Positions 16,427-25,712 of a DNA stretch of 64,000 bases are shown in pieces. The position numbers and the translations under genes were made by a program. This DNA is from an uncultured Acidimicrobiaceae bacterium (GTDB taxonomy: Bacteria > Actinomycetota > Acidimicrobiia > Acidimicrobiales > RAAP-2): NCBI GenBank assembly GCA_937975915.1, contig CALJTY010000030.1, forward strand, positions 248,001-312,000, given 5' to 3'. Positions within the stretch are counted from its first letter, which is position 1, and every line of letters starts with the position of its first letter. The notes beneath the pieces were generated by a model. It was not told the DNA's origin, made no database searches, and saw nothing but the letters and a program-made list of their open reading frames with translations.

Positions 16427-17731
16427 ATGTCGACGTCAACTAACTCCGCCATGGTCTTTCCTGATCATTCACACTTGCCCCACGTTGTTATTGCTGGAGG
16501 AGGTTTCGCCGGTATCGCTGCAGCACGTGGTTTCGCTGGGGAAAATGTGAAAGTCACGATTATTGACCAACATAACTTTCACACCTTCTTGCCACTTCTC
16601 TATCAGGTGGCAACCGCTGCACTTGAGCCAGCAGAAGTTGCATACCCGATTAGAACAATCTTCGGGAAAGAAAAAAACATTGGATTTCGTCACGGCCAAA
16701 TTATGGAAGTTGACCATGAGGCAAAGCATGTTCGTCTAAATGACGGGGCAGTTATTGAATTTGATCATCTGATCATTGCAACCGGAGCAACTGCTGCATA
16801 TTTCGGAATTCCTGGTGCATCAAAGTTTGCAATGCCTCTCTATTCGTTGGCTGACTCAAGAAAACTTAGAAACACACTCTTGATGACTCTCGAGTCTGCA
16901 GACGTGGAAGCTGAAGAAGGAAAGCCGGTCACTCGGACATTTGTAGTCGTTGGTGGTGGCCCCACTGGCGTTGAAACTTCTGGTGCAATTGCTGAACTCA
17001 TTCGAATTGTGGTTCGACGTGACGGCCTCCGTATTGACCCAGCAAACATCCGCGTTCTTCTCGTAGACATGGCGCCACGTCTGCTTACAGCATTCCCTGA
17101 AAAAGTGAGTACGTACACCGCGAAGAAACTTAGCGAAATGGGAATTGAAATTCAGTTCGGTCGCTCGGTTGTTGAAGTCCAGAAAGACTCCATTCGATTT
17201 GATGATGGCGAAGAGCTCGAAGTTGCTGGGGTTATTTGGGCTGCTGGAGTAACAGCTAACGGAACACTCGCCAGTGAGGTGCAAGAGAGTCGTGGGCCAA
17301 GTGGACGACTTCGCGTTGGCAGCGATCTTCGCTTAGCGGACAGCGACTGCATATGGGCAATTGGTGACTCCGCCGCGATTAATGAAACAGACAGTACGTA
17401 TCTCGCACAACTTGCCCCAGTAGCGATTCAGTCTGGCCGCCATGTCGCAAAGCAGATTCTTAATGTCATCAGTGCTCAACCAACGAAGCCCTTCAAATAC
17501 CACGACAAGGGCATCATGGCAACCATTGGTCGTCACGCTGCGGTTGCGAAGTTGCCAACGGGTCAAGTCATCAAGGGCACAGCCGGATGGCTGGCGTGGT
17601 TAGGACTTCACCTCTGGTATCTGGTTGGATTCCGTAACCGTCTACGTGTGATGATCAACTGGACGTGGCGTTACTTTGACTGGCCTTCTGGTCCGCGACT
17701 AATTGTTGCTGACGCAGAAACTGCTGACTAG
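16427..17731 (+). CDS. ndh: Type II NADH dehydrogenase (NDH-2)
   Basis: Peripheral-membrane flavoenzyme that passes electrons from NADH to quinone without proton pumping. Of 434 residues, HVVIAGGGFAGIAAARGFAG (about 19-38) binds FAD and VVVGGGPTGVETSGAIAEL (about 170) binds NADH. VIWAAGVTANG and IWAIGDSAAI with AQLAPVAIQSGRHVAKQI are NDH-2 signatures. The C-terminal LAWLGLHLWYLVGFRNRLRV segment is the amphipathic membrane-contact region. An ATG 37 bases after the MFS stop is used; TAAGAT lies ten bases before it. It converges on pckG with no spacer. Confidence 0.93.
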   Translation: MSTSTNSAMVFPDHSHLPHVVIAGGGFAGIAAARGFAGENVKVTIIDQHNFHTFLPLLYQVATAALEPAEVAYPIRTIFGKEKNIGFRHGQIMEVDHEAKHVRLNDGAVIEFDHLIIATGATAAYFGIPGASKFAMPLYSLADSRKLRNTLLMTLESADVEAEEGKPVTRTFVVVGGGPTGVETSGAIAELIRIVVRRDGLRIDPANIRVLLVDMAPRLLTAFPEKVSTYTAKKLSEMGIEIQFGRSVVEVQKDSIRFDDGEELEVAGVIWAAGVTANGTLASEVQESRGPSGRLRVGSDLRLADSDCIWAIGDSAAINETDSTYLAQLAPVAIQSGRHVAKQILNVISAQPTKPFKYHDKGIMATIGRHAAVAKLPTGQVIKGTAGWLAWLGLHLWYLVGFRNRLRVMINWTWRYFDWPSGPRLIVADAETAD

Positions 17732-19522
17732 TTACTTAAGTCTCGCCTCGAGGTCGCTCACCTGGTCTTCAAGACGTTGTGGAACTCGTCCAGCGAAGCT
17801 GGCGTAGTGCTCACGAATACTTGGCACTTCAGCGCGCCACTCATCGTCGTTCACTGCGAGAAGTTCTTCCATGTCCTTAGCGTTGACATTGAGTCCTGAG
17901 GTGTTGATTGCGTCCTTCGTTGGAAGGTAACCAATTGATGTCTCAACTGCGTCACCACGTCCACCAACGCGCTCAAATACCCACTCGAGAACTCGACTGT
18001 TTTCACCGAAGCCTGGCCAGAGCCAACGACCATCATCACCCTTACGGAACCAGTTCACGTAGAAGATCTTTGGAAGCTTCGATTCGTCGTACTTATCTGA
18101 GAATGTCAGCCAGTGAGCGAAGTAGTCAGCCATGTTGTAACCACAGAATGGCAACATCGCAAATGGGTCACGACGAAGGTTTCCAACTGCGCCAGTAGCT
18201 GCTGCAGTTGTTTCTGAAGACATGATTGAACCGAGGAATACTCCGTGGTCCCAGCTGCGTGATTGGAATACGAGTGGGATAACACTGGCACGACGTCCTC
18301 CAAAGAGGATTGCGTCAATTGGAACACCAGCTGGGTCTTCCCATTCAGGAGCAATGGCTGGGTCTTGACCCGCAGGAGCGGTGAAGCGAGAGTTCGGGTG
18401 AGCAGCTGGGGTGCCTAGATCCTTCGACCATGCTTGTCCCTTCCAGTCCGTAAGTCCGGCTGGTGGTTCTCCCATGCCTTCCCACCAGACGTCACCGTCA
18501 GCAGTGATTGCGGTATTGGTGAAGATGGTGTTGGCTTCAACTGAGTACATGGCATTGGGGTTGGTCTCCATGTTTGTTCCTGGAGCCACACCAAAGAATC
18601 CAGCCTCAGGGTTAATGGCGTAGAGACGACCATCTGGTCCTGGCTTCATCCAGCAAATGTCGTCACCAATTGTTTCAACTTTCCATTCAGGAAGAGTTGG
18701 AACAAGCATGGCGAGGTTTGTCTTTCCGCAGGCACTCGGGAATGCTGCAGCGACGTAACGTGATTCACCCTTAGGACTTGTGAGCTTCAAGATGAGCATG
18801 TGCTCGGCGAGCCATCCATCGTTGCGACCAAGAACTGATGCAATACGAAGGGCGAAGCACTTCTTTCCTAGAAGTGCGTTTCCACCGTAACCAGATCCGT
18901 AGGACATGATTTCGTGAGTCTCGGGGAAGTGAACAATGTATTTGTTGTCTGCGTTGCAAGGCCACTTGACATCTTTTTGTCCAGCTTCGAGTGGAGCACC
19001 AACTGAGTGCAAGCAAGGCACAAATTCGCCAGACTCACCAAGTACTTCAAGAGCACCGCGACCCATGCGAGTCATGATGCGCATTGAAACAGCCACGTAG
19101 GCAGAGTCAGTGATTTCAACACCAATGTGTGAGATCTTTGATCCGAGTGGTCCCATTGAGAAAGGCACCACGTACATGGTGCGACCCTTCATTGAACCTG
19201 CGAACAAGCCCTTTAGCTTTGAGCGCATTTCAGATGGGTCCATCCAGTTGTTGGTTGGACCGGCATCAACTTCTTTTTCCGAACAGATGTAGGTGCGGTC
19301 TTCGACGCGAGCAACGTCGCCCGGGTCAGAGGTTGCGTAGTAACTATTAGGTCGCTTGGTGGGTGACAGCTTGGTGAACGTTCCTTGATCAACAAGAAGT
19401 TGACACAATTGGTCGTATTCCTCTGCCGACCCGTCGCACCAGTGGATACGATCGGGTGTAGTGAGTGCAGCGATCTCTTCAACCCATGCGATGAGCTTTT
19501 TGTTATTAGTTGGGTACGTCAC
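17732..19522 (-). CDS. pckG: Phosphoenolpyruvate carboxykinase (GTP)
   Basis: Interconverts oxaloacetate and PEP with GTP at the junction of gluconeogenesis and the TCA cycle. The P-loop FPSACGKTNLAML near residue 275 and the PEPCK-specific FGGRRASVIPLV are clear; SYGSGYGGNALLGKKCFALR supplies substrate contacts. With the GTG at 19522 the protein has 596 residues, a typical size, and a GGAGAAGG Shine-Dalgarno lies about nine bases upstream; an in-frame ATG at 19543 would put that site inside the coding region. It is monocistronic and back to back with thiL. Confidence 0.95.
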   Translation of the reverse strand: MTYPTNNKKLIAWVEEIAALTTPDRIHWCDGSAEEYDQLCQLLVDQGTFTKLSPTKRPNSYYATSDPGDVARVEDRTYICSEKEVDAGPTNNWMDPSEMRSKLKGLFAGSMKGRTMYVVPFSMGPLGSKISHIGVEITDSAYVAVSMRIMTRMGRGALEVLGESGEFVPCLHSVGAPLEAGQKDVKWPCNADNKYIVHFPETHEIMSYGSGYGGNALLGKKCFALRIASVLGRNDGWLAEHMLILKLTSPKGESRYVAAAFPSACGKTNLAMLVPTLPEWKVETIGDDICWMKPGPDGRLYAINPEAGFFGVAPGTNMETNPNAMYSVEANTIFTNTAITADGDVWWEGMGEPPAGLTDWKGQAWSKDLGTPAAHPNSRFTAPAGQDPAIAPEWEDPAGVPIDAILFGGRRASVIPLVFQSRSWDHGVFLGSIMSSETTAAATGAVGNLRRDPFAMLPFCGYNMADYFAHWLTFSDKYDESKLPKIFYVNWFRKGDDGRWLWPGFGENSRVLEWVFERVGGRGDAVETSIGYLPTKDAINTSGLNVNAKDMEELLAVNDDEWRAEVPSIREHYASFAGRVPQRLEDQVSDLEARLK

Positions 19523-19588
19523 GGTTAAAACCCTTCTCCACATGACTGCAACATTGCAGCCAAGACACCCCCCCAGGTGTTTACCCTC

Positions 19589-20527
19589 ATGAGTTCATTT
19601 TCGTCCGAAAACGATCAGGCTCGCGAAGACAACGTATTGGAGCGTATCGCCCAAATCGTGGGTCAGCGCAACATCCCTGCCGGCGAAGTCCACATTGGTG
19701 ACGACGCCGCCGTACTGGGCCCATTTTTAGGCCAAGTAGTGGTTTCAGCCGATGTCGCCGTATACGGAATTCACTTGGATTCTGAACTTTTTTCACTCGA
19801 AGACTTGGGCTTTAAGGCCGTCACCTCGGCACTCTCAGATCTGGCCGCAATGGGGGCTCACCCTCGGGGTCTCACGGTGTCGGTGAGTGCTCCACCTGGA
19901 ACTGACCTCGAAGAACTACACCGTGGCATTGCACTCGCGAGTGAAGCCGGCGGCTGTCCAGTTGTTGGTGGAGACCTATCTGGCGCAGCAGATACATCTG
20001 TCGCAGTGAGTGTTATTGGTGAAGTGCCACGAGGTGAGGCGGTACTTCGAACAGGTGCAAAGAACGGTGATCAGATATTTGTCACTGGCGCACTAGGAAG
20101 TGCCAGCGCGGGACTTCGCCTTCGTCGTGGGGGAGCGCCACTCGATAATGAATTGGTAACAGCACAGCGACGACCACTTGCGCGAATTAATGAGGGCATC
20201 GCAGCTCGTGAGTCTGGGGTCAGCGCAATGATGGATCTAAGTGACGGTATAGGACTTGATCTTCACCGTCTGGCTAGCGCTTCCAATGTTGGTTTTGCCT
20301 TAGACCAAGTACCAACTGCAGATGGTGCCACGTTGCAAGAAGCAATTAGTGGCGGCGAAGACTACGAACTACTCATCACCACTAGTGATCCTGAAAAATT
20401 GAGATCAACATTTCTTCAACGCGGGCTGAGGGAACCAATTTCTATCGGCAGAGTTGTGTCGAACCCGGCATCGCGGACGTTAGAGGGTCAACCTTTTGAA
20501 AAACTAGGTTGGCAACATCAACTCTGA
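19589..20527 (+). CDS. thiL: Thiamine-monophosphate kinase
   Basis: ATP-dependent phosphorylation of thiamine monophosphate to thiamine diphosphate. HIGDDAAVLGP near residue 40 carries the metal-binding aspartates, VSADVAVYGIHL contributes another, and GGDLSGAADTSVAVSVIGEV and MMDLSDGIGLDLHRLA (residues ~210) are family motifs. GEDYELLITT closes the fold. 312 residues from the ATG at 19589; a GTG at 19577 would add four. No other thiamine genes are near. A dyad overlaps the stop codon and may act as a terminator against the convergent rpmB. Confidence 0.93.
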   Translation: MSSFSSENDQAREDNVLERIAQIVGQRNIPAGEVHIGDDAAVLGPFLGQVVVSADVAVYGIHLDSELFSLEDLGFKAVTSALSDLAAMGAHPRGLTVSVSAPPGTDLEELHRGIALASEAGGCPVVGGDLSGAADTSVAVSVIGEVPRGEAVLRTGAKNGDQIFVTGALGSASAGLRLRRGGAPLDNELVTAQRRPLARINEGIAARESGVSAMMDLSDGIGLDLHRLASASNVGFALDQVPTADGATLQEAISGGEDYELLITTSDPEKLRSTFLQRGLREPISIGRVVSNPASRTLEGQPFEKLGWQHQL

Positions 20528-20535
20528 AGAGTTGA
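20518..20535. terminator. Possible bidirectional terminator or dyad between thiL and rpmB
   Basis: TCAACTCT and AGAGTTGA form an 8-base perfect inverted repeat separated by two bases, spanning the thiL stop between two convergent genes. It lacks a T tract and is AT-rich in the arms, so termination strength is doubtful. Confidence 0.3.
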
Positions 20536-20538
20536 GAA

Positions 20539-20748
20539 TTAAGCGTTGGCCTTGCGACGAGCTGGCTTAGTGATTTTTCCTGAGCGTAGGCAACCGGTGC
20601 AGACGTTGACACGCTTAGGTGTTCCGCCAACAACTGCCTTTACACGCTGGATGTTTGGATTCCAACGGCGCTTGGTGCGGCGGTGGGAGTGTGAGACGTT
20701 CATGCCGAATGACGGCTTCTTACCGCAGATTTCGCAGACTGATGCCAT
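20539..20748 (-). CDS. rpmB: 50S ribosomal protein L28
   Basis: Small basic ribosomal protein of 69 residues. MASVCEICGKKPSFGMNVSH is the family N-terminus and RRWNPNIQRV the conserved core. Cysteine pairs CEIC and CTGC make this the zinc-binding (C+) paralogue type. The ATG has an AGGAG site ten bases upstream. Longer in-frame readings reach into the divergent promoter and are not credible. It is monocistronic, divergent from the FakA-like gene. Confidence 0.97.
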   Translation of the reverse strand: MASVCEICGKKPSFGMNVSHSHRRTKRRWNPNIQRVKAVVGGTPKRVNVCTGCLRSGKITKPARRKANA

Positions 20749-20804
20749 GATGAACTTTCTCCTTTTTCCCGGCCGCTGCCCTTGCAGAGGTCGGTATAAA
20801 CCGA

Positions 20805-22466
20805 ATGACCATTGTAGCATCGCTAGCAATGACCTTGTCCACCGTGCTGACCGCTGAAGACCTTCGAGCCACTATTGCCACGTTTGGCGAGCTTTTGCGC
20901 TCGCACAAGGAAGTCATCAACCGTCTAAATGTCTACCCCGTCCCTGACGGCGACACCGGAACGAACATGACCCTAACGATTGAGTCAGTGGTCGCAGAAC
21001 TCGGTCTCTTGAAAGACGACGCAACCATTGAGCAAGTTTGCAAGGCAATCTCTCACGGCTCGCTGATGGGCGCACGCGGAAACTCTGGCGTCATCCTTTC
21101 GCAACTACTTCGTGGGCTCGTTGAAAAGTTTCCAAGCGCGAGCGAGATCACCCCAGAACTTTTGGTTGAGTCCCTAGAGCACGCCGACGTACTCGCACGC
21201 CAAGCAGTAGTTCGACCCATCGAAGGAACGATCCTTTCTATCGCACGTGCCGGCGCCGTTGGCGCTCGTCGTTCACTTGGCTCACTCAGTGAGGTCGTCA
21301 GGGGTGCCAGAGATGAAGGACAAGTTGCACTTGCATTCACGCCTGAGCAGCTACCAGTTCTAAAACAAGCAGGAGTCGTTGACTCGGGAGGTACTGGACT
21401 GCTCTTGTTGTTCGATGCGTTCTGTCACGTCATTGCGGGCGATGAACTGCCGATTGCTCCTCCGGTTGAATCAATTGAAGTGAACGTTCATGAGCAGGTT
21501 GTTTCACATGAAGAAGGCGACATTGCTGACCTTCGTTATGAGGTGATGTATTTGCTCGACGCTGATGACTCAAAGATGGCGGCGTTTCGTGAAGTGTGGT
21601 CAGGCATTGGTGACTCGATTGTGATTGTTGGAGGCGACGGCCTCTACAACTGCCACATTCACACCGATGACATTGGTGCATCTATTGAAGCTGCCTTAGA
21701 CGCTGGACGTCCTCGTGAAATTCGAGTCACTGATCTCAGCGAGCAAGTGATTGAGGAACGCTGGGTTCGTGAAGGCAGTGAAGGCCAGGTTGAAGAAACA
21801 ACTCCAGCACCCGCGACATCAGTTGTTGCAGTAGTAGCGGGAGAAGGGGTCGGAAGAATTTTCCGCTCGCTCGGTGTGCGTGTGCTCGTAAAGGGTGGCC
21901 AGTCAATGAACCCTTCAACGCAAGACCTCGTGAACGCGGTCATCGCTACGGGGTCAAATGAAGTGGTTCTGCTTCCTAACAACAAAAACATTCGCCCTGT
22001 TGCAGAACAGGTCGCGGCACTTGTTGATCAACACGTAACAGTGGTCCCGACAAATTCAATTGTTGAAGGATTCGCGGCGCTACTTTCCTATGACCCAGAC
22101 GCAAGCGCAGTGCAGAACAAAGAGTCAATGTCTGATTCAGCGCAGAACGTGATCGCAGCAGAAGTCACGCAGGCCGTACGAGACACCACCACCAACGCTG
22201 GACAAGTTCGCGTGGGGGACTGGATTGGCCTTAGCGCTGAAGGAGTTCTCTCCATTGCTGACTCAATTGCTAACGCCAGCTCGAAGTTGTTGTCGGTGCT
22301 CATTACTAACAAGCACGAACTCCTAACGATTATTGAAGGTGACGGAGCAACTGCGGCGAATACTCGACGAATCACAGACTTCCTCGAAGAAGAGTTTCCC
22401 AACATTGCTGTCGAAGTTCACCACGGTGGACAGCCGCTCTATCCGTACTACTTCGGTATCGAGTGA
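20805..22466 (+). CDS. DAK2-domain protein, FakA/YloV-like
   Basis: Resembles the ATP-binding kinase component of bacterial fatty-acid kinase: an N-terminal DhaL/DAK2 domain (NVYPVPDGDTGTNMTLT near residue 45, SLMGARGNSGVILSQLLRG near 85, DSGGTGLLLL near 190) followed by a DegV-adjacent middle domain and a C-terminal region with VVLLPNNKNI. FakA phosphorylates fatty acids bound to FakB, allowing use of exogenous fatty acids; no FakB is in the window. Length 553. The ATG at 20829 (TAGCAT eight bases upstream) is as likely as the one at 20805 (TATAAA close upstream). The stop overlaps recG, as is common for this pair. Confidence 0.88.
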   Translation: MTIVASLAMTLSTVLTAEDLRATIATFGELLRSHKEVINRLNVYPVPDGDTGTNMTLTIESVVAELGLLKDDATIEQVCKAISHGSLMGARGNSGVILSQLLRGLVEKFPSASEITPELLVESLEHADVLARQAVVRPIEGTILSIARAGAVGARRSLGSLSEVVRGARDEGQVALAFTPEQLPVLKQAGVVDSGGTGLLLLFDAFCHVIAGDELPIAPPVESIEVNVHEQVVSHEEGDIADLRYEVMYLLDADDSKMAAFREVWSGIGDSIVIVGGDGLYNCHIHTDDIGASIEAALDAGRPREIRVTDLSEQVIEERWVREGSEGQVEETTPAPATSVVAVVAGEGVGRIFRSLGVRVLVKGGQSMNPSTQDLVNAVIATGSNEVVLLPNNKNIRPVAEQVAALVDQHVTVVPTNSIVEGFAALLSYDPDASAVQNKESMSDSAQNVIAAEVTQAVRDTTTNAGQVRVGDWIGLSAEGVLSIADSIANASSKLLSVLITNKHELLTIIEGDGATAANTRRITDFLEEEFPNIAVEVHHGGQPLYPYYFGIE

Positions 22467-24673
22467 GCGACGCGGCGCTTCGCCGACTGCGTCAGCTAGA
22501 TGACGTCAAAGTAGGTCAACTGCGCCACGTGGGAGAAAAACGCACCGCGGCCCTAGGCACAATCGGCATTGAAAGTGTCTTTGACCTTCTAACGGTGTAT
22601 CCACGTCGCTACATTGACCGCACCAAACGAGTTGACCTCAGCGAACTTTCGATCGGCGAAGAAGGAGCGGTTTTTGGTGAAGTTCGAAAAATAAGTAGCC
22701 GCCGCACCAAGCAGGGAAAAGTCATGGTTGAAGCAACCGTGAGCGATGACGGCGAATCTCTCAAAGTTGTTTTTTTTAATCAAGCGTGGCGAGAGAGACA
22801 AATGCCCGTTGGAGTCCAAGCTCTGTTCTTTGGAAAAGTAACTGACTACAAAGGTCAACGCCAAATGACTAATCCGGTTGTTGACGTGATTGTTGGAGTT
22901 TCAGGAATCGAACGAGATGCTTCACGAGTTGGTCGAGTTGTTCCCATCTATCCGTCTTCAGGAAAAGCTGGACTAACGAGTTGGGAGATTGGTGGCTTCA
23001 TTGAAGAGTCACTTCGTCGAGCGGGGCCACTTCTTGATCCGGTTCCAAGTGCATTACTCACACAGTTCGATTTGATTGACCGCACGCAATCATTCTGGGG
23101 GATTCATCTCCCGACAGAGTTGAGCAACGTTGCGCCTGCGCGCCGGCGACTCGCGTTTGATGAGTTGCTTCGATTGCAACTACTCCTGGCACTTCGACGT
23201 CGTAAATTAGAAATGACCGCAGCTGGTATTTCTCATCCGATTGGCGAGCATGATCTCGATGTTGCACCTGGTGCGCTTCGCGACCCTGAGTCATCGCTCG
23301 TTCGACAATTTTTAGGCGGACACCGCTTCGCTTTAACAAATGCACAGCGTCGTGTCCTTCACGAAATCGCAAACGACATGTCCTCTGCACTTCCCATGCA
23401 TCGCTTGCTCCAAGGTGACGTTGGATCTGGAAAAACTGTCGTAGCGCTCACATCACTCCTCGCAGCGATTGATGGTGGCAGACAAGGCGCACTCATGGCG
23501 CCAACTGAGGTTCTTGCTGAACAGCATGTGGCGTCCATCAGAAGAGACCTAGAAGGACTCACGAAGAAAGATGATGCGGTGCTCGGCGGAGTGAGGCCGC
23601 TTTCAATTCATCTGCTGTCTGGAAAGCTTCGAGTCAAAGAACGCCAATTCGTAATAGATGGACTCTTAGATGGCTCAATTGATTTGGTCGTAGGAACGCA
23701 TGCGCTCCTCACCGATGACGTGCGCTTTAAAGCGCTTGGTGCAGTCGTCATTGACGAGCAGCATCGATTCGGAGTGCAACAGCGCGCCACACTGAGAGAT
23801 AAAGGTCGTGAGCGCTCACTCGAACAAGCTGACCCTGATCTGCTGGTTATGACCGCTACTCCCATTCCTCGCACTGCTGCCATGGTGCTCTTTGGTGACC
23901 TTGACCGTTCGGTGCTTGACGAAATGCCTGGAGGCAGGCTTCCAATAAAAACACAGTGGGCCAATAACGATCTCGATGTTGCTGGGTGTTGGCAACACGT
24001 TCGAGAAGAAGTTGCAGCCGGCAGACGCGCCTACGTCATCTGTCCACTCGTCGAAGGCTCAGAAAAAATTGAAGCGACGAGTGCGGTGGATGAAAGAAAT
24101 CGCTTAGCGCTGGAAGAACTTCGTGGACTCAGTGTTGGTTTGCTGCATGGACAAATGAAGAGTCAAGAAAAAGAACAGATCATGGAGGACTTCAGAAGTG
24201 GCGAGATTCAAGTGCTCGTGGCCACAGTCGTCATTGAAGTTGGAGTTGATGTTCCTGAGGCGAGCGTGATTGTTATTGAAGACGCTTGGCGATTCGGCCT
24301 CGCTCAACTGCACCAGCTGCGTGGACGCGTAGGAAGAAGCGGCGATCAAAGTTATTGCTACCTACTTGGTGAGCCATCAAGTGAAGACGGCCAAAGGAGA
24401 ATTGAAGCTCTCGTGAGCTCAAACGACGGATTCGCACTTGCTGAAATCGATCTCGACATCAGAGGTGAAGGAACAATTCTCGGTTCTCGCCAACGTGGAC
24501 GAAGTGACTTGCAGTTAGCTTCGCTAAAAAATGACGAGGATCTCCTCCTCGCGGCTCAAGAGGTGGCGAATTCAATGGTGAGCGCAAACGGACTTGACGC
24601 AGAACCTGAAATGGTTGATGAACTTCGATTATTTGTTGACCCAGAAGAAGCAGACTTCCTATTTAAGTCATAG
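22463..24673 (+). CDS. recG: ATP-dependent DNA helicase RecG
   Basis: Branch-migrating helicase acting on stalled forks and recombination intermediates. The N-terminal wedge (OB) domain covers ~60-160. Motif I is LLQGDVGSGKTVVALTSLLA near residue 315, motif II DEQHRFGVQQR, motif III MTATPIPRTAAM, motif V ATVVIEVGVDVPEAS and motif VI QLRGRVGRSGDQSYCYLL. The 736 residues match typical RecG. The start is a GTG whose GTGA overlaps the upstream stop. Confidence 0.96.
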   Translation: MSDAALRRLRQLDDVKVGQLRHVGEKRTAALGTIGIESVFDLLTVYPRRYIDRTKRVDLSELSIGEEGAVFGEVRKISSRRTKQGKVMVEATVSDDGESLKVVFFNQAWRERQMPVGVQALFFGKVTDYKGQRQMTNPVVDVIVGVSGIERDASRVGRVVPIYPSSGKAGLTSWEIGGFIEESLRRAGPLLDPVPSALLTQFDLIDRTQSFWGIHLPTELSNVAPARRRLAFDELLRLQLLLALRRRKLEMTAAGISHPIGEHDLDVAPGALRDPESSLVRQFLGGHRFALTNAQRRVLHEIANDMSSALPMHRLLQGDVGSGKTVVALTSLLAAIDGGRQGALMAPTEVLAEQHVASIRRDLEGLTKKDDAVLGGVRPLSIHLLSGKLRVKERQFVIDGLLDGSIDLVVGTHALLTDDVRFKALGAVVIDEQHRFGVQQRATLRDKGRERSLEQADPDLLVMTATPIPRTAAMVLFGDLDRSVLDEMPGGRLPIKTQWANNDLDVAGCWQHVREEVAAGRRAYVICPLVEGSEKIEATSAVDERNRLALEELRGLSVGLLHGQMKSQEKEQIMEDFRSGEIQVLVATVVIEVGVDVPEASVIVIEDAWRFGLAQLHQLRGRVGRSGDQSYCYLLGEPSSEDGQRRIEALVSSNDGFALAEIDLDIRGEGTILGSRQRGRSDLQLASLKNDEDLLLAAQEVANSMVSANGLDAEPEMVDELRLFVDPEEADFLFKS

Positions 24674-24687
24674 TGACAAAAAACGCC

Positions 24688-24693
24688 TACCCT
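24688..24693 (+). promoter_or_regulatory. Putative leaderless -10 element of rsmD
   Basis: TACCCT followed by six bases and the GTG at 24700, suggesting a promoter within the short recG-rsmD gap that starts the long core operon. Confidence 0.45.
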
Positions 24694-24699
24694 TAGAGG

Positions 24700-25227
24700 G
24701 TGCGCGTAATTGGTGGAACAGCTCGAGGACGAGCACTTAAAGCAAAGATTCCGCCAACGGTGCGTCCCACAACCGACTTCGCTCGTGAAGCAATTTTCTC
24801 GATGCTCGAAAGCCGTGGTGGACTGTATGACCTCGTTGTTGCCGATCTCTACTGCGGAACTGGTGCAATGGGCATTGAAGCATTGTCTCGCGGGGCTGCG
24901 AAGGTGTACTTCGTTGATTCAGACCCTGAGTGCTTGGCGGCTGCAAAATTTAATCTTGAGCCACTCAACCTCGAAGGTGAGGCCGTTTTCATTCGTTCGA
25001 CCTTGCCGGTGTGGCAGCCGCCCAGCGACCTAGACCTAGTTCTTGCGGACCCACCATATGGCCCCTTTGATCTAGCTGGAGTTCTAAAGGGCGTAAGCGC
25101 CACTAGGGCTGTAATTGAGAACGATCGCCACATGGATGCACCAGAGGGATGGGTCGTTTCGAAAACCAAGCGATACGGCACTACGCTCGTAACGTTGTTA
25201 GAAACACAGGAAGGCGACCTCGAATGA
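24700..25227 (+). CDS. rsmD: 16S rRNA (guanine-N2-)-methyltransferase RsmD
   Basis: Methylates G966 (E. coli numbering) of 16S rRNA using SAM during 30S assembly. VIGGTARGRALKA at the N-terminus, RPTTDFAREAIFSML, VADLYCGTGAMGIEALSRGA (SAM loop) and the catalytic LVLADPPYGPF give a confident call. The protein has 175 residues. The GTG start is used, since it begins at the conserved MRVIGGTARG segment. The stop overlaps the ATG of coaD, and rsmD-coaD is a very widespread pair. Confidence 0.95.
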   Translation: MRVIGGTARGRALKAKIPPTVRPTTDFAREAIFSMLESRGGLYDLVVADLYCGTGAMGIEALSRGAAKVYFVDSDPECLAAAKFNLEPLNLEGEAVFIRSTLPVWQPPSDLDLVLADPPYGPFDLAGVLKGVSATRAVIENDRHMDAPEGWVVSKTKRYGTTLVTLLETQEGDLE

Positions 25228-25712
25228 CCACAGTTGGACTAATTCCTGGATCATTTGATCCTTTTCATAACGGTCACCTTGAAGTGGTGGAGCGTGCTTC
25301 TCACATCTTCGATGAAATTGTTGTCGCCGCAATCCGTAACCCTCAGAAATCTGAAGCTCTTTTCGACCTCGACGAACGTCGCGACATGATCATTGAGTCA
25401 TGTGCTCACATCAAAAATGTCAGGGTTGTTTCAATTTCAACACTTCTCGTAAATGTTGCGCGAGACGTAAACGCCACCGCAATCGTGAAAGGCCTTCGCG
25501 CGGTTTCTGACTTTGAGAGCGAACTGCAGATGGCTCAGATGAATCGCTCGCTTTCTGGAGTAGAAACACTTTTCATTCCAACCAGTTCAAGCCATTCCTT
25601 CATTGCCTCCAAGCTGCTTCGAGAAGTAGCTCGCTACGGTGGAGATGTTGCCGCATTTGTTCCAGCAAACGTAAAGAAACAACTCGACATTAAGTTTCCA
25701 AAGGAGTCATAA
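25224..25712 (+). CDS. coaD: Phosphopantetheine adenylyltransferase
   Basis: Penultimate step of CoA synthesis: 4'-phosphopantetheine plus ATP to dephospho-CoA. LIPGSFDPFHNGHLEVVERA at the N-terminus includes the HxGH nucleotidyl-transfer motif; GLRAVSDFESELQMAQMNR is the pantetheine-side motif and SSSHSFIASKLLREVARYGGD the ATP-binding C-terminal motif. The ATG at 25224 gives 162 residues and an ATGA overlap with rsmD; the longer in-frame reading is not used. Confidence 0.97.
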   Translation: MTTVGLIPGSFDPFHNGHLEVVERASHIFDEIVVAAIRNPQKSEALFDLDERRDMIIESCAHIKNVRVVSISTLLVNVARDVNATAIVKGLRAVSDFESELQMAQMNRSLSGVETLFIPTSSSHSFIASKLLREVARYGGDVAAFVPANVKKQLDIKFPKES